Source: Pseudomonas sediminis (GTDB lineage: Bacteria; Pseudomonadota; Gammaproteobacteria; Pseudomonadales; Pseudomonadaceae). Taken from it: 64,000 nucleotides of DNA. Where the stretch lies: assembly GCF_002741105.1 (NCBI RefSeq), contig NZ_NIQU01000002.1, positions 186,001 through 250,000 of the forward strand. Direction: 5' to 3'. Each line of letters starts with the position of its first letter. The stretch's first letter is position 1. Under the pieces are notes generated by a model, which was given only the letters and a program-made list of their open reading frames with translations, was not told the DNA's origin and made no database searches. Made by a program: the position numbers and the translations under genes. Shown piece after piece: positions 43,906 to 53,174 of the stretch.

Positions 43906-45090
43906 TCAAGTCCTTGTAGTGGCGCTATCGGCAGCGGCGATTGCTTGATAGGTCTGCATCTTGCGGGCGATCTGCGAGATCTTGCGCGCATAGTTCGGGT
44001 CGGTGGCGTAGCCGGCCTGCTGCAGCTCCTTGACGAAACGCTCCGGGTTCTCGGTGACGTTCAGAGCCTTCTCGTAGCGACCGTTGCTCTGCAAAAAGCT
44101 GACGTAATCGTCGAAGCTCTGCGCATAGGAGTCATAAGCACGGAAGCTGGCCGCCTCCTTGACCGCCTTGCCACCCTTGTATTCGGTGGTCAGCACGCGG
44201 GCCGATTCGCCCTCCCAGCTGCCATGGGACTTGATGCCGAACAGGTTGTGGCTGCTGTCACCATCACGGGTGCGGATGATCGACTTGCCCCAACCGGTTT
44301 CCAGCGCGGCCTGGGCCACCAGGTAACGCGGGTCGACGCCAATCTTCTCCGCGGCTGCTTCAGCCATCGGCAGCATGGTGGCGACGAATTCCTGCGGTGA
44401 GCTGAACGCGGCCTTGCCCGGAGCCAGCGGCGGCTGGGCGATACGGCGTCCCGTCAAGGCATCGCTGTTGGCCAGGCTCAGGCCTGCATCCTTGGACGCG
44501 GCGCCGGTCTTCGCCGGAATCCAGTCACTGCCGGCAAGGGCCTTGCCCTCGCCTTCTGCGGCCGATGGCACGATACCGGCCAGCAGGCGATCTGCCAGTT
44601 TGCCCGGCACGGAGAGGCGACGGCGATTGAGCAGCGCCACGTCATCGCGAAAACCTTCACTGCTGGCAACCTTGTCGGCCTTGACCTCAGCCGACGCAGC
44701 AGTTGGCTGCTCGATTTGCGCGAAGGGATTGGGACGGCTCGACGGCTGCTTGATCTTCGACATCTGCCGCACCAGCACGTCAGCCAGGCCGATACCACGC
44801 CCTTCCTTGGAAAGCGTCACGGCCAACTGCTGGTCGTGCATGTCCTGGTAGGTCTTGCTCTCGTTGCTGTTCATGAAGTTGCCCTCGCCGAACGCGGCGT
44901 TGGCCGAACGCATGGCCTTGAGCATTTCGTTCATGAACAGCGATTCGAACTCCTGCGCGACCTTGCGGATGTTCTGCTCGGTATCGCCGCCTACCTTGAA
45001 CTGGTTGAGGCGATTCAGATCGGTGAACGCACCGCTGTCGACCGGGCTTTTACCGTTACCGAGCAAACCGGCTGAGAGTCGAGAATCCAT
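43906..45090 (-). CDS. flgJ: FlgJ, rod assembly scaffold and peptidoglycan hydrolase
   Basis: Bifunctional 394-aa protein. The N-terminal rod-capping domain (about residues 35-100) has FESLFMNEMLKAMRSANAAF. A linker follows. The C-terminal GH73-type glucosaminidase domain (about 245-385) has VAQAALETGWGKS with the catalytic glutamate, then NLFGIKS and YDSYAQSFDDYVSFLQ. It opens the cell wall so that the rod can cross. Both domains are intact. Confidence 0.96.
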   Translation of the reverse strand: MDSRLSAGLLGNGKSPVDSGAFTDLNRLNQFKVGGDTEQNIRKVAQEFESLFMNEMLKAMRSANAAFGEGNFMNSNESKTYQDMHDQQLAVTLSKEGRGIGLADVLVRQMSKIKQPSSRPNPFAQIEQPTAASAEVKADKVASSEGFRDDVALLNRRRLSVPGKLADRLLAGIVPSAAEGEGKALAGSDWIPAKTGAASKDAGLSLANSDALTGRRIAQPPLAPGKAAFSSPQEFVATMLPMAEAAAEKIGVDPRYLVAQAALETGWGKSIIRTRDGDSSHNLFGIKSHGSWEGESARVLTTEYKGGKAVKEAASFRAYDSYAQSFDDYVSFLQSNGRYEKALNVTENPERFVKELQQAGYATDPNYARKISQIARKMQTYQAIAAADSATTRT

Positions 45091-45103
45091 ATGGCAATCC
45101 TCC

Positions 45104-46423
45104 TCAGATCACGATCAGGTCGGCCTGAAGGGCGCCGGCTTGCTTGAGCGCCTCCAGGATGGCCATCAGGTCGGAAGGTGCTGCGCCTACCTGGTTAACG
45201 GCACGGACGATCTCGTCCAGACTGGTACCGGGGCCAAATTTGAACATCGGCTTGGCCTCTTCCTCGGCGCCTACACGCGAACGCGGCACCACTGCGGTCT
45301 GCCCACCGGACAAGGCTTCTGGCTGACTGACAATCGGGTCTTCGGTGATGGTCACGGTCAGGCTGCCGTGCGTCACGGCCGCCGGCTGCACCTTGACGTC
45401 CTGGCCGATGACGATGGTGCCGGTACGCGAATTGATGATGACCTTGGCTACTGCCTTGCCGGCCTCGACCTGCAGGTTCTCGAGGATCGACAGATAGTCG
45501 ACGCGTTGATTCGGGTCGAGCGGCGCGCTGACGCGAATCGAACCGCCGTCGATGGCCTGGGCAACGCCAGGGCCGAGCAGATCGTTGATCTGGTCGACGA
45601 TGTTCTTCGCCGTGGTGAAGTCGGGGCGATTGAGGTTCAGAGTCAGGTAATTGCCCTGATCGAAACCGCTCGGCACCGGACGTTCCACAGTGGCACCACC
45701 AGGAATGCGTCCAGCAGACGGCACGTTGACGGTGATGCGCGAGCCATCGGCGCCACTGGCATCGAAGCCGCCGACCACTAGGTTGCCCTGGGCAATGGCG
45801 TAGACGTTGCCATCGATGCCCTTGAGCGGCGTCATCAACAGGCTGCCGCCGCGCAGGCTCTTGGCGTTACCGATAGACGAGATAGTGATATCGATGGTCT
45901 GCCCCGGTTTGGCGAACGCCGGCAGGTCGGCATGCACCGACACCGCAGCGACGTTCTTCAACTGCACGTTGCCACCTGGCGGCACCTTGATGCCGAACTG
46001 CGCCAGCATGTTATTGAAGGTCTGCACGGTGAAAGGCGTCTGGGTGGTCTGGTCGCCACTGCCATTGAGGCCGACCACCAGGCCGTAACCGATCAACTGG
46101 TTGCTACGCACGCCCTGAATCGACGCCAGATCCTTCAGGCGTTCAGCCTGGGTCGGCAGACTCAACAGCATGCAGGCAAGCATGGTCGCCAGCAGCAGCC
46201 AGTCATTGGCGCCGCGGTGACGATAGCCACGATGAGCGACGGCGAACTGCCGGCGGCATGCGCCAGCCTGTGCCGACTCACTGCCGTGAACTCGCGTCCC
46301 TCGCTTGGTAGCCGAGGTCACAGCGAAAGCCTTGCGCGCCGAACCGCTGGCCATCACTCGCGCGTACCAGTTGGACAGGTGCTCGAGTAACAGGGACGGA
46401 GAGTGAGTCAGCCAGGTTTTCAT
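45104..46423 (-). CDS. flgI: FlgI, P-ring protein with unusual N-terminal extension
   Basis: P-ring protein assembled around the rod in the peptidoglycan layer. The mature part from [20 protein letters not shown] to the C-terminus ALQADLIVI is fully typical. However, 439 aa is about 70 more than usual. The extra N-terminus ([20 protein letters not shown]..., Arg/Ala/His-rich) precedes the hydrophobic signal core [20 protein letters not shown]. The ATG at 46423 has GGGGA seven bases upstream, and no good in-frame start lies nearer the signal core (ATG at codon 80 would cut the signal short). The extension therefore seems real and gives an atypically long signal n-region. Confidence 0.93.
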   Translation of the reverse strand: MKTWLTHSPSLLLEHLSNWYARVMASGSARKAFAVTSATKRGTRVHGSESAQAGACRRQFAVAHRGYRHRGANDWLLLATMLACMLLSLPTQAERLKDLASIQGVRSNQLIGYGLVVGLNGSGDQTTQTPFTVQTFNNMLAQFGIKVPPGGNVQLKNVAAVSVHADLPAFAKPGQTIDITISSIGNAKSLRGGSLLMTPLKGIDGNVYAIAQGNLVVGGFDASGADGSRITVNVPSAGRIPGGATVERPVPSGFDQGNYLTLNLNRPDFTTAKNIVDQINDLLGPGVAQAIDGGSIRVSAPLDPNQRVDYLSILENLQVEAGKAVAKVIINSRTGTIVIGQDVKVQPAAVTHGSLTVTITEDPIVSQPEALSGGQTAVVPRSRVGAEEEAKPMFKFGPGTSLDEIVRAVNQVGAAPSDLMAILEALKQAGALQADLIVI

Positions 46424-46439
46424 CTACAGTTCCCCGCGA

Positions 46440-47162
46440 TCAGAACGGCCACAGCGGGCTCATGAAGAAACGACTCATCCAGCCGGGCTGGCTGGCGTCG
46501 GCGAAGGCGCCCGTACCGGAATAGGTGATGCGCGCATCGGCAACCCGAGTGGAAGACACGGTGTTGTCGGTAGAGATGTCGTCGGCACGCACCAGCCCGG
46601 AAATACGCATCAGCTCATCGCCGGTATTGAGGGTCATCCACTTCTCGCCACGCACCGCCAGAATGCCGTTGGGCAGCACTTCAGCGACGGTCACGGTGAC
46701 CGAGCCGGACAGGCTGTTGCTCTGCCCTGCCTGACCAGAGCCGGTGGCGTCACGCTGGGAGTTCCAGCTCGAATCCAGGCTCAGGTTGTTGTTGGTCATA
46801 CCCAGCGCGCTGAGGCTGCGCAGCGGGTTGTCCGGCGCGACAGCCATGCCGAACAGGTTGGGCACGCCGAGGGTTCCGCTACTGTCTTTCTGCAGATTGC
46901 TGTTGGCGTTCTTGCTGGCCTGGGTGCGCTCGTTCAGCGTGATGGTGATGATGTCACCCACGCGAAATGCCTTGCGATCGTCATACAGGCCATTTTCGAA
47001 ACCCGCCTGATAGATCGACCCATTGTTCTGTGCAGCCGGAAGTGGCGTACGCGGCAACACCGGCGCGTAATAGGGGTCATCCGGCTTGGCTGTCGGCGCC
47101 ATGCAGCCGCTGGAGAGCAGCACGCCAGCCAACAGGGGGAAACAGAGAATTTGCCGGTTCAT
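46440..47162 (-). CDS. flgH: FlgH, L-ring lipoprotein
   Basis: Outer-membrane ring lipoprotein. The 240-aa product starts [20 protein letters not shown] with a lipobox and acylated Cys at 20. The conserved body includes [20 protein letters not shown] and [21 protein letters not shown] at 47162 is favoured over an in-frame GTG two codons upstream because GAGGT lies seven bases before it. It is located between flgG and flgI. Confidence 0.96.
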   Translation of the reverse strand: MNRQILCFPLLAGVLLSSGCMAPTAKPDDPYYAPVLPRTPLPAAQNNGSIYQAGFENGLYDDRKAFRVGDIITITLNERTQASKNANSNLQKDSSGTLGVPNLFGMAVAPDNPLRSLSALGMTNNNLSLDSSWNSQRDATGSGQAGQSNSLSGSVTVTVAEVLPNGILAVRGEKWMTLNTGDELMRISGLVRADDISTDNTVSSTRVADARITYSGTGAFADASQPGWMSRFFMSPLWPF

Positions 47163-47200
47163 AACCACTACCTCGCGGCGTTCAAAACAGTGTCAAAAAA

Positions 47201-47986
47201 TCAGAGGTTCTGTGTCACGAACGACAGCATCTGATCAGCGGTGGAGATCACCTTGGAGTTCATCTCGTAAGCACGCTGGGTGGTGATCATGTTGACCAAC
47301 TCCTCCACCACGCTGACGTTGGAGTTTTCCAGGGTGTTCTGCAGCGTGGTGCCCAGGCCATTGAGGCCCGGATTGCCCACCTGCGGAGCGCCACTGGAAC
47401 CAGTCTCCAGGAACAGGTTGTTACCGATGGCTTCCAGGCCTGCCGGGTTGACGAAGTCCGCCAACTGCAGATTGCCGATGATCTGCGGCTGCGGGTTGCC
47501 AGCCGTGGTCACCGAGACAGTGCCGTCTTCGCCGACAGTGAAGGTGCGCACTTCGTTGGGCAGCACGATTGCAGGCTCCAGGGCAAAGCCCTGAGAGGTG
47601 ACGATCTGCCCATCGGAGTTGAGGTGAAAGCTGCCATCACGGGTATAGGAAACGGTGCCGTCGGGCTGCAGAATCTGGAAGAAACCACGGCCATTGACCG
47701 CCAAGTCCAGCGGCTGCTCGGTTGTTTGCAGGCTACCGGCGGTGAAGATCTTCTGCGTACCCACCACGCGCACACCAGTGCCGAGCTGCAAACCCGAAGG
47801 CAGCTCGCTGTCCTGGCTGGACTGGCCACCTGGTTGACGACGGATCTGATAGAGCAGGTCCTCGAATTCCGCGCGATCACGCTTGAAGCCGGTGGTCGCC
47901 ACGTTGGCCAGGTTGTTGGAAATGGTGGTCAGGTTCATGTCCTGAGCGGACAAACCGGTCTTGCTGACCCACAGTGCCGGAAGCAT
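47201..47986 (-). CDS. flgG: FlgG, distal rod protein
   Basis: The 261-aa distal rod subunit has MLPALWVSKTGLSAQDMNLT, NNLANVATTGFKRDRAEFED and a C-terminal NVSVVEELVNMITTQRAYEM motif, all standard for the family. In the gap to flgF a GGCGCCG...CGGCGCC hairpin (48001-48020) stands just upstream of its ribosome site and may influence translation. Confidence 0.97.
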   Translation of the reverse strand: MLPALWVSKTGLSAQDMNLTTISNNLANVATTGFKRDRAEFEDLLYQIRRQPGGQSSQDSELPSGLQLGTGVRVVGTQKIFTAGSLQTTEQPLDLAVNGRGFFQILQPDGTVSYTRDGSFHLNSDGQIVTSQGFALEPAIVLPNEVRTFTVGEDGTVSVTTAGNPQPQIIGNLQLADFVNPAGLEAIGNNLFLETGSSGAPQVGNPGLNGLGTTLQNTLENSNVSVVEELVNMITTQRAYEMNSKVISTADQMLSFVTQNL

Positions 47987-48032
47987 ATCGATTCTCCTCG
48001 GGCGCCGGTTTTACGGCGCCGCGTGCTGGTAA

Positions 48033-48773
48033 TTAGCTAATTTGCAAAACCCGCGCCATGGCCGACGAGTTGTCCTCGGCGGTGCGCATCATCTTCACCG
48101 ACAGCTCGAACTGGCGGGACAGGGAGAGGATGGCGGTCATTTCTTCAACGGCGTTGACGTTGCTCGCCTCGAGGAAACCCGAAGTCACCTGAACGGTTGC
48201 ATCGGCCTCTACCTCGGGCTGCCCCTTCACACGGACCAGGCCATCGGTGCCCTTCTCCATGCTTTTCGGATCAGGGTTGACCAGCTTGATGCGATCGACT
48301 TCAGCCAATACGTTGGGGTTTTCACCAAGCGCACGGATGCTGATGGTGCCGTCCTGACCGATCTCCACCTTCTGCTCCGGCGGTACGGCAATCGGCCCGG
48401 CATTGCCCATCACCGGCAAACCGTTGCCGGTACGCAGCACGCCCAAGGCATCGATATTCAGACTGGCCGTACGAACATAGGCCTCGCTGCCATCGGGTGC
48501 CTGCACGGCGATCCAGCCCTTGCCGCCAATCGCCACGTCCATGTCGCGTCCGGTTTCCTGCAGCGAACCCGCGCGAAAATCCGTGGCCGGGCGTTCGCTC
48601 ATGGCAAATACGCGCGCCGGATAGGTCTCGCCGAACAGCGGCATGGAGCGCGCCTGCTCGAAGTCGCGACGAAAACCCGAGGTAGAAACGTTCGCCAGGT
48701 TGTTGGCGTGGGCGCGCAGAGCCAACGTATTGTTCTGCGCTCCTGTCATGGAAACGTACAGCATCTTGTCCAT
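48033..48773 (-). CDS. flgF: FlgF, proximal rod protein
   Basis: The 246-aa rod protein starts MDKMLYVSMTGAQNNTLALR at 48773, with the conserved ANNLANVSTSGFRRDFEQ motif and C-terminal VNAVEEMTAILSLSRQFEL. Upstream in-frame residues are not conserved. It is first gene of the flgFGHIJKL unit, with a sigma-54 site 50-65 bp upstream. Confidence 0.96.
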   Translation of the reverse strand: MDKMLYVSMTGAQNNTLALRAHANNLANVSTSGFRRDFEQARSMPLFGETYPARVFAMSERPATDFRAGSLQETGRDMDVAIGGKGWIAVQAPDGSEAYVRTASLNIDALGVLRTGNGLPVMGNAGPIAVPPEQKVEIGQDGTISIRALGENPNVLAEVDRIKLVNPDPKSMEKGTDGLVRVKGQPEVEADATVQVTSGFLEASNVNAVEEMTAILSLSRQFELSVKMMRTAEDNSSAMARVLQIS

Positions 48774-48822
48774 GGTAATTCTCCGAGTGGGCGACGTGCC
48801 CTTGGCTCTTTGCATTGACTAC

Positions 48823-48838
48823 AGCAAGCGCCGTGCCA
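48823..48838 (-). promoter_or_regulatory. Sigma-54 promoter of flgFGHIJKL
   Basis: The minus strand reads TGGCACGGCGCTTGCT, a full consensus match. The predicted start near 48812 gives a leader of about 39 nt to the flgF ATG. If the flgL end lacks a terminator, this promoter may also drive the glutamine-kinase operon downstream. Confidence 0.9.
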
Positions 48839-48938
48839 GGCTCGAAAAATAAATACAAGACACTGATTTAAAAGGAATTTACAGGATTAGCATGAACGCT
48901 ATAGAAGCGCGGCGGCGAGGTTTTGCCGGCCCAGAAAC

Positions 48939-48971
48939 GGCAAAGCGGCAAGCCTGGCTTGCCGCTTTGCC
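48939..48971 (-). terminator. Perfect 16-bp hairpin after flgE
   Basis: GGCAAAGCGGCAAGCC and its exact complement are separated by one base, directly after the flgE stop. There is only a weak T-tract (GTTTCT). It probably terminates flgBCDE. Fifteen bases of its arm recur at 52060-52074. Confidence 0.7.
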
Positions 48972-48982
48972 CCCTCCCATCA

Positions 48983-50353
48983 TCAACGCAGGTTGATGAT
49001 CGTCTGGGTGATGGCGCTTTCGGTTTCGATGGTCTTGGCGTTGGCCTGGTAGTTGCGCTGAGCCACGATCAGGTTCACCAATTGATCCGACAACTCGACG
49101 TTGGAATCTTCAAGTGCACCTGCCTGCAGAGCACCCAGAGTACTGCTGCGCGGCGTACCAATCACCGGCTCACCGGATTCGAACGATTGCGCCCAGGCTG
49201 TCTTGCCCACCGGCGTCAGCCCCTGAACGTTGGCGAAGTTCGCCAGCAGCACCTGCCCTTGCACCTTGGACTGGCCGTTGGTGTAACGAGCGAAGATCAC
49301 CCCGGTGTCGTCGATCTCGATACCCGCCAGCTGGCCTGTGGTGTAGCCATCCTGGCTGACAGCGTTGACCCCGAACGAGGCCGCGTACTGGGTCGAGCCG
49401 CGCATGTCGAAGGTGAAGGCCTCACTGTCAGCGCCGTTGGGCACCATGGTTCCAGGGTTGACCGGGTCTTTCTCAGCCGGCACCCAATCGGTATCAGCCA
49501 ACGCAAAGATGCCATTGGGCGTGCCTCCCGGAATGGCCGGCGCATCCAGTGCCGGGTTGGCCGGCGTGCTGGCCAGCGGGGTGAATGCCGGCGTCGCCAG
49601 TTGTCCGGCGGCATCGAAGTTCACCGCATAGCTGAATGGTTGAGTACTGGATGGGTCGCGCGGATTGACTCCATCGATCAGCACATGCATCACCCAGCCG
49701 TTGTTGGCCGGCGCTTCGTTCTTGACGAAGTATTGGCTCATCACGTGAGCATTGCCCTGCGAATCGTAGATATTGGTCGAAGTGGACCAGTTGAAGGACT
49801 TCGAATCGCTCGGGTCGAAGGTCGGTGCCGCCATGGTTCCCGCGTTGGCAGGTCGCACAGCATTGGAGTTCAGGTTGAGGCGCTGGGTAACACTGGTGGT
49901 CGCCTTGGGCTCCTGCTGACCGGCGCTGATACGCAGATCTGCCTGTACCGGCAGGATATTGCCGCTGTCATCGGCCGTATAGCCCTGCAAGCGATAACCG
50001 AAGTTGTTGACGATATAGCCATCACGATCGGTGCCAAAGTAACCGGCGCGGGTATAGCCAATCTCGCCATTGTTGCTGGTCACGAAGAAACCGTTGCCGT
50101 TGATCGCCAAATCCAGCGCGTTGTTCGTGTAGTTGACGTTGCCCTGGTTGAACAACTGCGACACGTCTGCCAGTAGTACACCACTGCCCTGCGCATTCTT
50201 GCCGGTACCCAGAACGGAAGCAGCATAGACGTCGGCGAACTCGGCGCGCGACTGCTTGAAACCCGCAGTACCGGCGTTGGCGATGTTGTTGCCGGTAACG
50301 TTGAGGTCGCTGGTCGCGGCACGCAGGCCACTGAGACCAATATTGAACGACAT
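48983..50353 (-). CDS. flgE: FlgE, flagellar hook protein
   Basis: Hook subunit, 456 aa. It starts MSFNIGLSGLRAATSDLNVT and has the conserved NNIANAGTAGFKQSRAEFAD. The C-terminal LNVELSDQLVNLIV-like NVELSDQLVNLIVAQRNYQA ends with ESAITQTIINLR. The start at 50353 is chosen over an in-frame upstream codon because MSFNIGLSGL is the family start. It is last gene of flgBCDE. Confidence 0.97.
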   Translation of the reverse strand: MSFNIGLSGLRAATSDLNVTGNNIANAGTAGFKQSRAEFADVYAASVLGTGKNAQGSGVLLADVSQLFNQGNVNYTNNALDLAINGNGFFVTSNNGEIGYTRAGYFGTDRDGYIVNNFGYRLQGYTADDSGNILPVQADLRISAGQQEPKATTSVTQRLNLNSNAVRPANAGTMAAPTFDPSDSKSFNWSTSTNIYDSQGNAHVMSQYFVKNEAPANNGWVMHVLIDGVNPRDPSSTQPFSYAVNFDAAGQLATPAFTPLASTPANPALDAPAIPGGTPNGIFALADTDWVPAEKDPVNPGTMVPNGADSEAFTFDMRGSTQYAASFGVNAVSQDGYTTGQLAGIEIDDTGVIFARYTNGQSKVQGQVLLANFANVQGLTPVGKTAWAQSFESGEPVIGTPRSSTLGALQAGALEDSNVELSDQLVNLIVAQRNYQANAKTIETESAITQTIINLR

Positions 50354-50389
50354 GGAAGACTCCTTTGCCGGAACTGCCGGCGGCAATAG

Positions 50390-51055
50390 TTATTGGCCGA
50401 TGACCTGCACTTGAGAAAGCGGAACGCTGCCCAGACCGGCGAGGTTGAGCATCAGCTCGCTACCGCCCAGGGTGACGCTGTCGACGTTAGCCGGGAGCAA
50501 GGTGTACAGCCCCTTGGTTTCGCTGCCGTAGGTGGCTTGCGCCTCGAACTTGTAGGTGCCCGGCGGCGCCACGTTGCCGTCGGAGTCCTTGCCATCCCAG
50601 ATGAAACTGACGTTGCCGGCAGCCTGCTCGCCCAGGTTGACGCGGGTGACCAACGAGCCGGAATTGTCATAGACGTTGACGTACACGTTGCTGCTGCTGA
50701 CCGGCAGAACAGTGCTGGCCTTGAAGCTTTCACTGGTATCGACCACGGCCTTCTCGCTCGGCACGATCACCTTACGACCGACCAGAGAAGACGCCTGCAA
50801 CGCCTGCGAAGACTGGAAGCTGGACAGCATCGAACCCATGCTAGTGTTGAGCTTCTCGATCCCTTCGACCTGGCTGAATTGCGCCAACTGGGCGATGAAC
50901 TCACCGTTGCCCTGCGGCTCCAGCGGGTTCTGGTTGTTGAGCTGCGCGACCAGCAAGTTGAGGAACTCGTTCTTGCCGAGGTCATTGCTCTTCGGTGCGT
51001 CCGGTTTGTGCTGATACTGATCCAGTACCGAGCCAGTGCCGCTTACTGTGCTCAT
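50390..51055 (-). CDS. flgD: FlgD, hook assembly scaffold (hook cap)
   Basis: The 221-aa cap protein has FLNLLVAQLNNQNPLEPQGN and the FIAQLAQFSQVEGIEKLN stretch in the N-terminal part. A C-terminal FlgD Ig-like/tudor region contains SFIWDGKDSDGNVAPPGTYK. It is required for FlgE polymerisation. It lies between flgC and flgE. Confidence 0.96.
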   Translation of the reverse strand: MSTVSGTGSVLDQYQHKPDAPKSNDLGKNEFLNLLVAQLNNQNPLEPQGNGEFIAQLAQFSQVEGIEKLNTSMGSMLSSFQSSQALQASSLVGRKVIVPSEKAVVDTSESFKASTVLPVSSSNVYVNVYDNSGSLVTRVNLGEQAAGNVSFIWDGKDSDGNVAPPGTYKFEAQATYGSETKGLYTLLPANVDSVTLGGSELMLNLAGLGSVPLSQVQVIGQ

Positions 51056-51076
51056 CCCTAGTCTCCTCGTCTTGGC

Positions 51077-51520
51077 TTACTGACCCAGGGTCAGCACGCG
51101 CTGCAGCATCTGTTTGGCGGTATTCATCATTTCAACGTTGGTCTGGAAGGCGCGACTGGCGGAAATCATGTCGGCCATTTCCTCGACCACGTTGACGTTC
51201 GGGTAATAGACATAACCGTCGGCATTGGCCATCGGATGATCCGGCTCGTAGCGCGGCATCAGGCTGCTCTGATCCTCGATCACGCCGAGCACCTGGACAC
51301 CACGACCAGCCTCATCCTGCTCGGCGAACAGCGAACCACGGTCGCCACCTTGTGCCTGCTGAAATACGGTGGCGAACACCGGGTGGCGAGCGCGGTAAGT
51401 TTGGTCCAGGCTCGAGGACACGGTTTCTGCGTTGGCGATGTTGCTGGAAATGGTGTTCAGGCGAGTGCTCTGCGCGCTCATGCCGGTTCCGGCGATGTTG
51501 AAGACACTGGCAAGGGACAT
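51077..51520 (-). CDS. flgC: FlgC, proximal rod protein
   Basis: The 147-aa rod protein begins MSLASVFNIAGTGMSAQSTR and has SNIANAETVSSSLDQTYRAR and the C-terminal NVVEEMADMISASRAFQTNV motif. It lies 11 bp after flgB. Confidence 0.97.
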   Translation of the reverse strand: MSLASVFNIAGTGMSAQSTRLNTISSNIANAETVSSSLDQTYRARHPVFATVFQQAQGGDRGSLFAEQDEAGRGVQVLGVIEDQSSLMPRYEPDHPMANADGYVYYPNVNVVEEMADMISASRAFQTNVEMMNTAKQMLQRVLTLGQ

Positions 51521-51531
51521 GGTCGCGCTCC

Positions 51532-51939
51532 TTATTCGCCACGCAGGGCTGCAGTCAGCCCTTTGAATTTGCTATTGAGAAAGGTGAAGCTGGCCTGGAA
51601 CTGCACCGAGTTTTCGGCGTAGTTCGATTGCTCGATCTGCAGGTCGACACTGTTCTGGTCCAGCGACGCGTGGAACGGCGTGCGGTACGGCAGTTCAGCT
51701 TCGCCGCTGCTGATGCCCTCGGCCGGAATGTGGCGGCTATCGGTGCGATTCAGGGAAACGCCACCACGCTGCATGCGACTGCTCTGCTCAGCCAGGACAC
51801 TGGCGAAGTCCAGGTCACGAGCCTTGTAGTTCGGCGTGTCGGCGTTGGCGATGTTGTTGGCCAGCACCTCGGCGCGCTGGGCGCGGAAACCGAGGGCCTG
51901 TTCGTGGATGCCGAGTGCTCTGCCGAAGTTGATGCTCAT
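51532..51939 (-). CDS. flgB: FlgB, proximal rod protein
   Basis: The 135-aa rod protein starts MSINFGRALGIHEQALGFRA at 51939 and contains the conserved LANNIANADTPNYKARDLDF. First gene of flgBCDE. A sigma-54 promoter lies 50-65 bp upstream. Confidence 0.96.
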   Translation of the reverse strand: MSINFGRALGIHEQALGFRAQRAEVLANNIANADTPNYKARDLDFASVLAEQSSRMQRGGVSLNRTDSRHIPAEGISSGEAELPYRTPFHASLDQNSVDLQIEQSNYAENSVQFQASFTFLNSKFKGLTAALRGE

Positions 51940-51989
51940 GTTCCGAACCTTTGCCGCTTGGGCCATGTGGTCTCTGTTGCGAACTATCC

Positions 51990-52005
51990 AGCAAAGGCTG
52001 TGCCA
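51990..52005 (-). promoter_or_regulatory. Sigma-54 promoter of flgBCDE
   Basis: The minus strand reads TGGCACAGCCTTTGCT, a full consensus match. The predicted start near 51980 gives a leader of about 40 nt before the flgB ATG. Confidence 0.9.
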
Positions 52006-52057
52006 ACTTATTTAAATCAATAAAATCAATAGCTTATTGGATGAAAAACAGGGAAAT

Positions 52058-52109
52058 AGCGGCAAAGCGGCAAGGCTTTACCGCCTATTGGCAAGCAGGC
52101 GGCAAAGCC
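52058..52109. repeat. CGGCAAAGCGGCAAG repeat and GGCTTTACCGCC/GGCGGCAAAGCC inverted repeat
   Basis: The 364-bp cheR-flgB gap (51940-52303) has no gene. It holds, in order, the flgB promoter, this repeat, a REP-like pair and the cheR terminator. This segment repeats 15 bases of the flgE terminator arm (48938-48952). It also forms its own stem: 52074-52085 with 52098-52109. Confidence 0.6.
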
Positions 52110-52140
52110 AACCGGACAGATTGCCGCCCCGCCGAACCCT

Positions 52141-52203
52141 AGGGTGCGCCATGCGCACCGGCTCTTCAGCCCCGCCAGGTCGCTGGTGCGCACAGCGCAC
52201 CCT
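52141..52203. repeat. REP-like inverted pair
   Basis: Two 21-bp arms, AGGGTGCGCCATGCGCACCGG (52141-52161) and a near-complement ending GCGCACCCT at 52203, match at about 18 of 21 positions, and each arm is itself palindromic. A related single copy is at 14780-14796. This is the form of Pseudomonas REP doublets mobilised by RAYT transposases. Confidence 0.65.
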
Positions 52204-52247
52204 ACCCAACCGGTCACGTGCAGCCGAACCGTCATCTCCAGCTCTGG

Positions 52248-52278
52248 AAACGCAAACGGGAGGCCACAGGCCTCCCGT
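52248..52278 (-). terminator. Terminator of cheV-cheR
   Basis: ACGGGAGGCC and its complement (52256-52265, 52269-52278) with a 3-nt loop are followed on the minus strand by TTTGCGTTTCC, 26 bp after the cheR stop. Confidence 0.82.
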
Positions 52279-52303
52279 TGTTGATACCAAACATGCCTTG
52301 CGG

Positions 52304-53131
52304 TTATTTGGCCTTGTAGATGATCCCCGGACTGCACTGCACCATCTGGTACTTCTCCGGCAGGCCATTGAGCGCCTCGGAGGCGCCGAGGAACAGATAA
52401 CCACCTGGCTTCAGCGTGGCATGGATACGCGTCAGGATGTCCTTCTTCACTTCTGCCGAGAAGTAGATCAGTACGTTGCGGCAAAAAACGATGTCGAACT
52501 TGCCCAATGCCGCGTAGCTATCCAGCAAATTCAGCGGGCGGAACTCGACACGGCTCTTGATCGGCGCCTTGACCTGCCAGCGCCCCGGCCCTTTGGGGTC
52601 GAAATAGCGCTGCAGACGCTCCTGCGAAAGGCCACGGCCCATGGCCAGGCTGTCGTACTCGCCGGATTTGCAATTGGTCAGCATCGACGGCGAAAGGTCG
52701 GTGGCAACGATCTGCACACCTGCCTTGAGCTGACCGAGGTTGGTGCGCTCGAACTCGTCGATGGACATCGACAGCGAGTAAGGCTCCTGGCCGGACGAAC
52801 AAGCTGCCGACCAGATACGCAGGCGCTGGGCCGGGTAAGCCTTGATCAACTCCGGCAGCACGCGATTCTTGAGCACCTCGAAGGGATAAGTGTCACGAAA
52901 CCACAGGGTCTCGTTGGTGGTCATGGCATCGACGACCTGCTCACGCAGGCCTCCGCGCGGCTGGCTTTGCATGCGCTGCACCAGTTCGCCCAGGGTTTTG
53001 ATGCCGTTCTGTTCCATCAGCTTGTTCAGACGGCTGGAGACCAGGTACTGCTTGTTGCTACCAAGCAAAATACCGCAGGCCTTTTCCAGGAAAGTCCGGA
53101 ACTGCTCAAAATCCAAATTACCTGAAGACAC
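52304..53131 (-). CDS. cheR: CheR, chemotaxis protein methyltransferase
   Basis: SAM-dependent enzyme that methylates glutamates of chemoreceptors. The 275-aa product has an N-terminal helical domain (FLEKACGILLGSNKQYLVSS), the SAM site IWSAACSSGQEPYSLSMSI, DIVFCRNVLIYF and the PGGYLFLGASEAL end. GTG at 53131 (VSSGNLDFEQF..., with GAGG eight bases upstream) reproduces the usual MSTGNLDFEQF start. ATG at 53152 is an alternative seven codons longer. It follows cheV and is flagellum-linked as cheR1 of P. aeruginosa. Confidence 0.95.
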   Translation of the reverse strand: MSSGNLDFEQFRTFLEKACGILLGSNKQYLVSSRLNKLMEQNGIKTLGELVQRMQSQPRGGLREQVVDAMTTNETLWFRDTYPFEVLKNRVLPELIKAYPAQRLRIWSAACSSGQEPYSLSMSIDEFERTNLGQLKAGVQIVATDLSPSMLTNCKSGEYDSLAMGRGLSQERLQRYFDPKGPGRWQVKAPIKSRVEFRPLNLLDSYAALGKFDIVFCRNVLIYFSAEVKKDILTRIHATLKPGGYLFLGASEALNGLPEKYQMVQCSPGIIYKAK

Positions 53132-53174
53132 TAGTGCCGCCTCTGCAACCATAACGTTCGCCGAAGGTCGCCCT

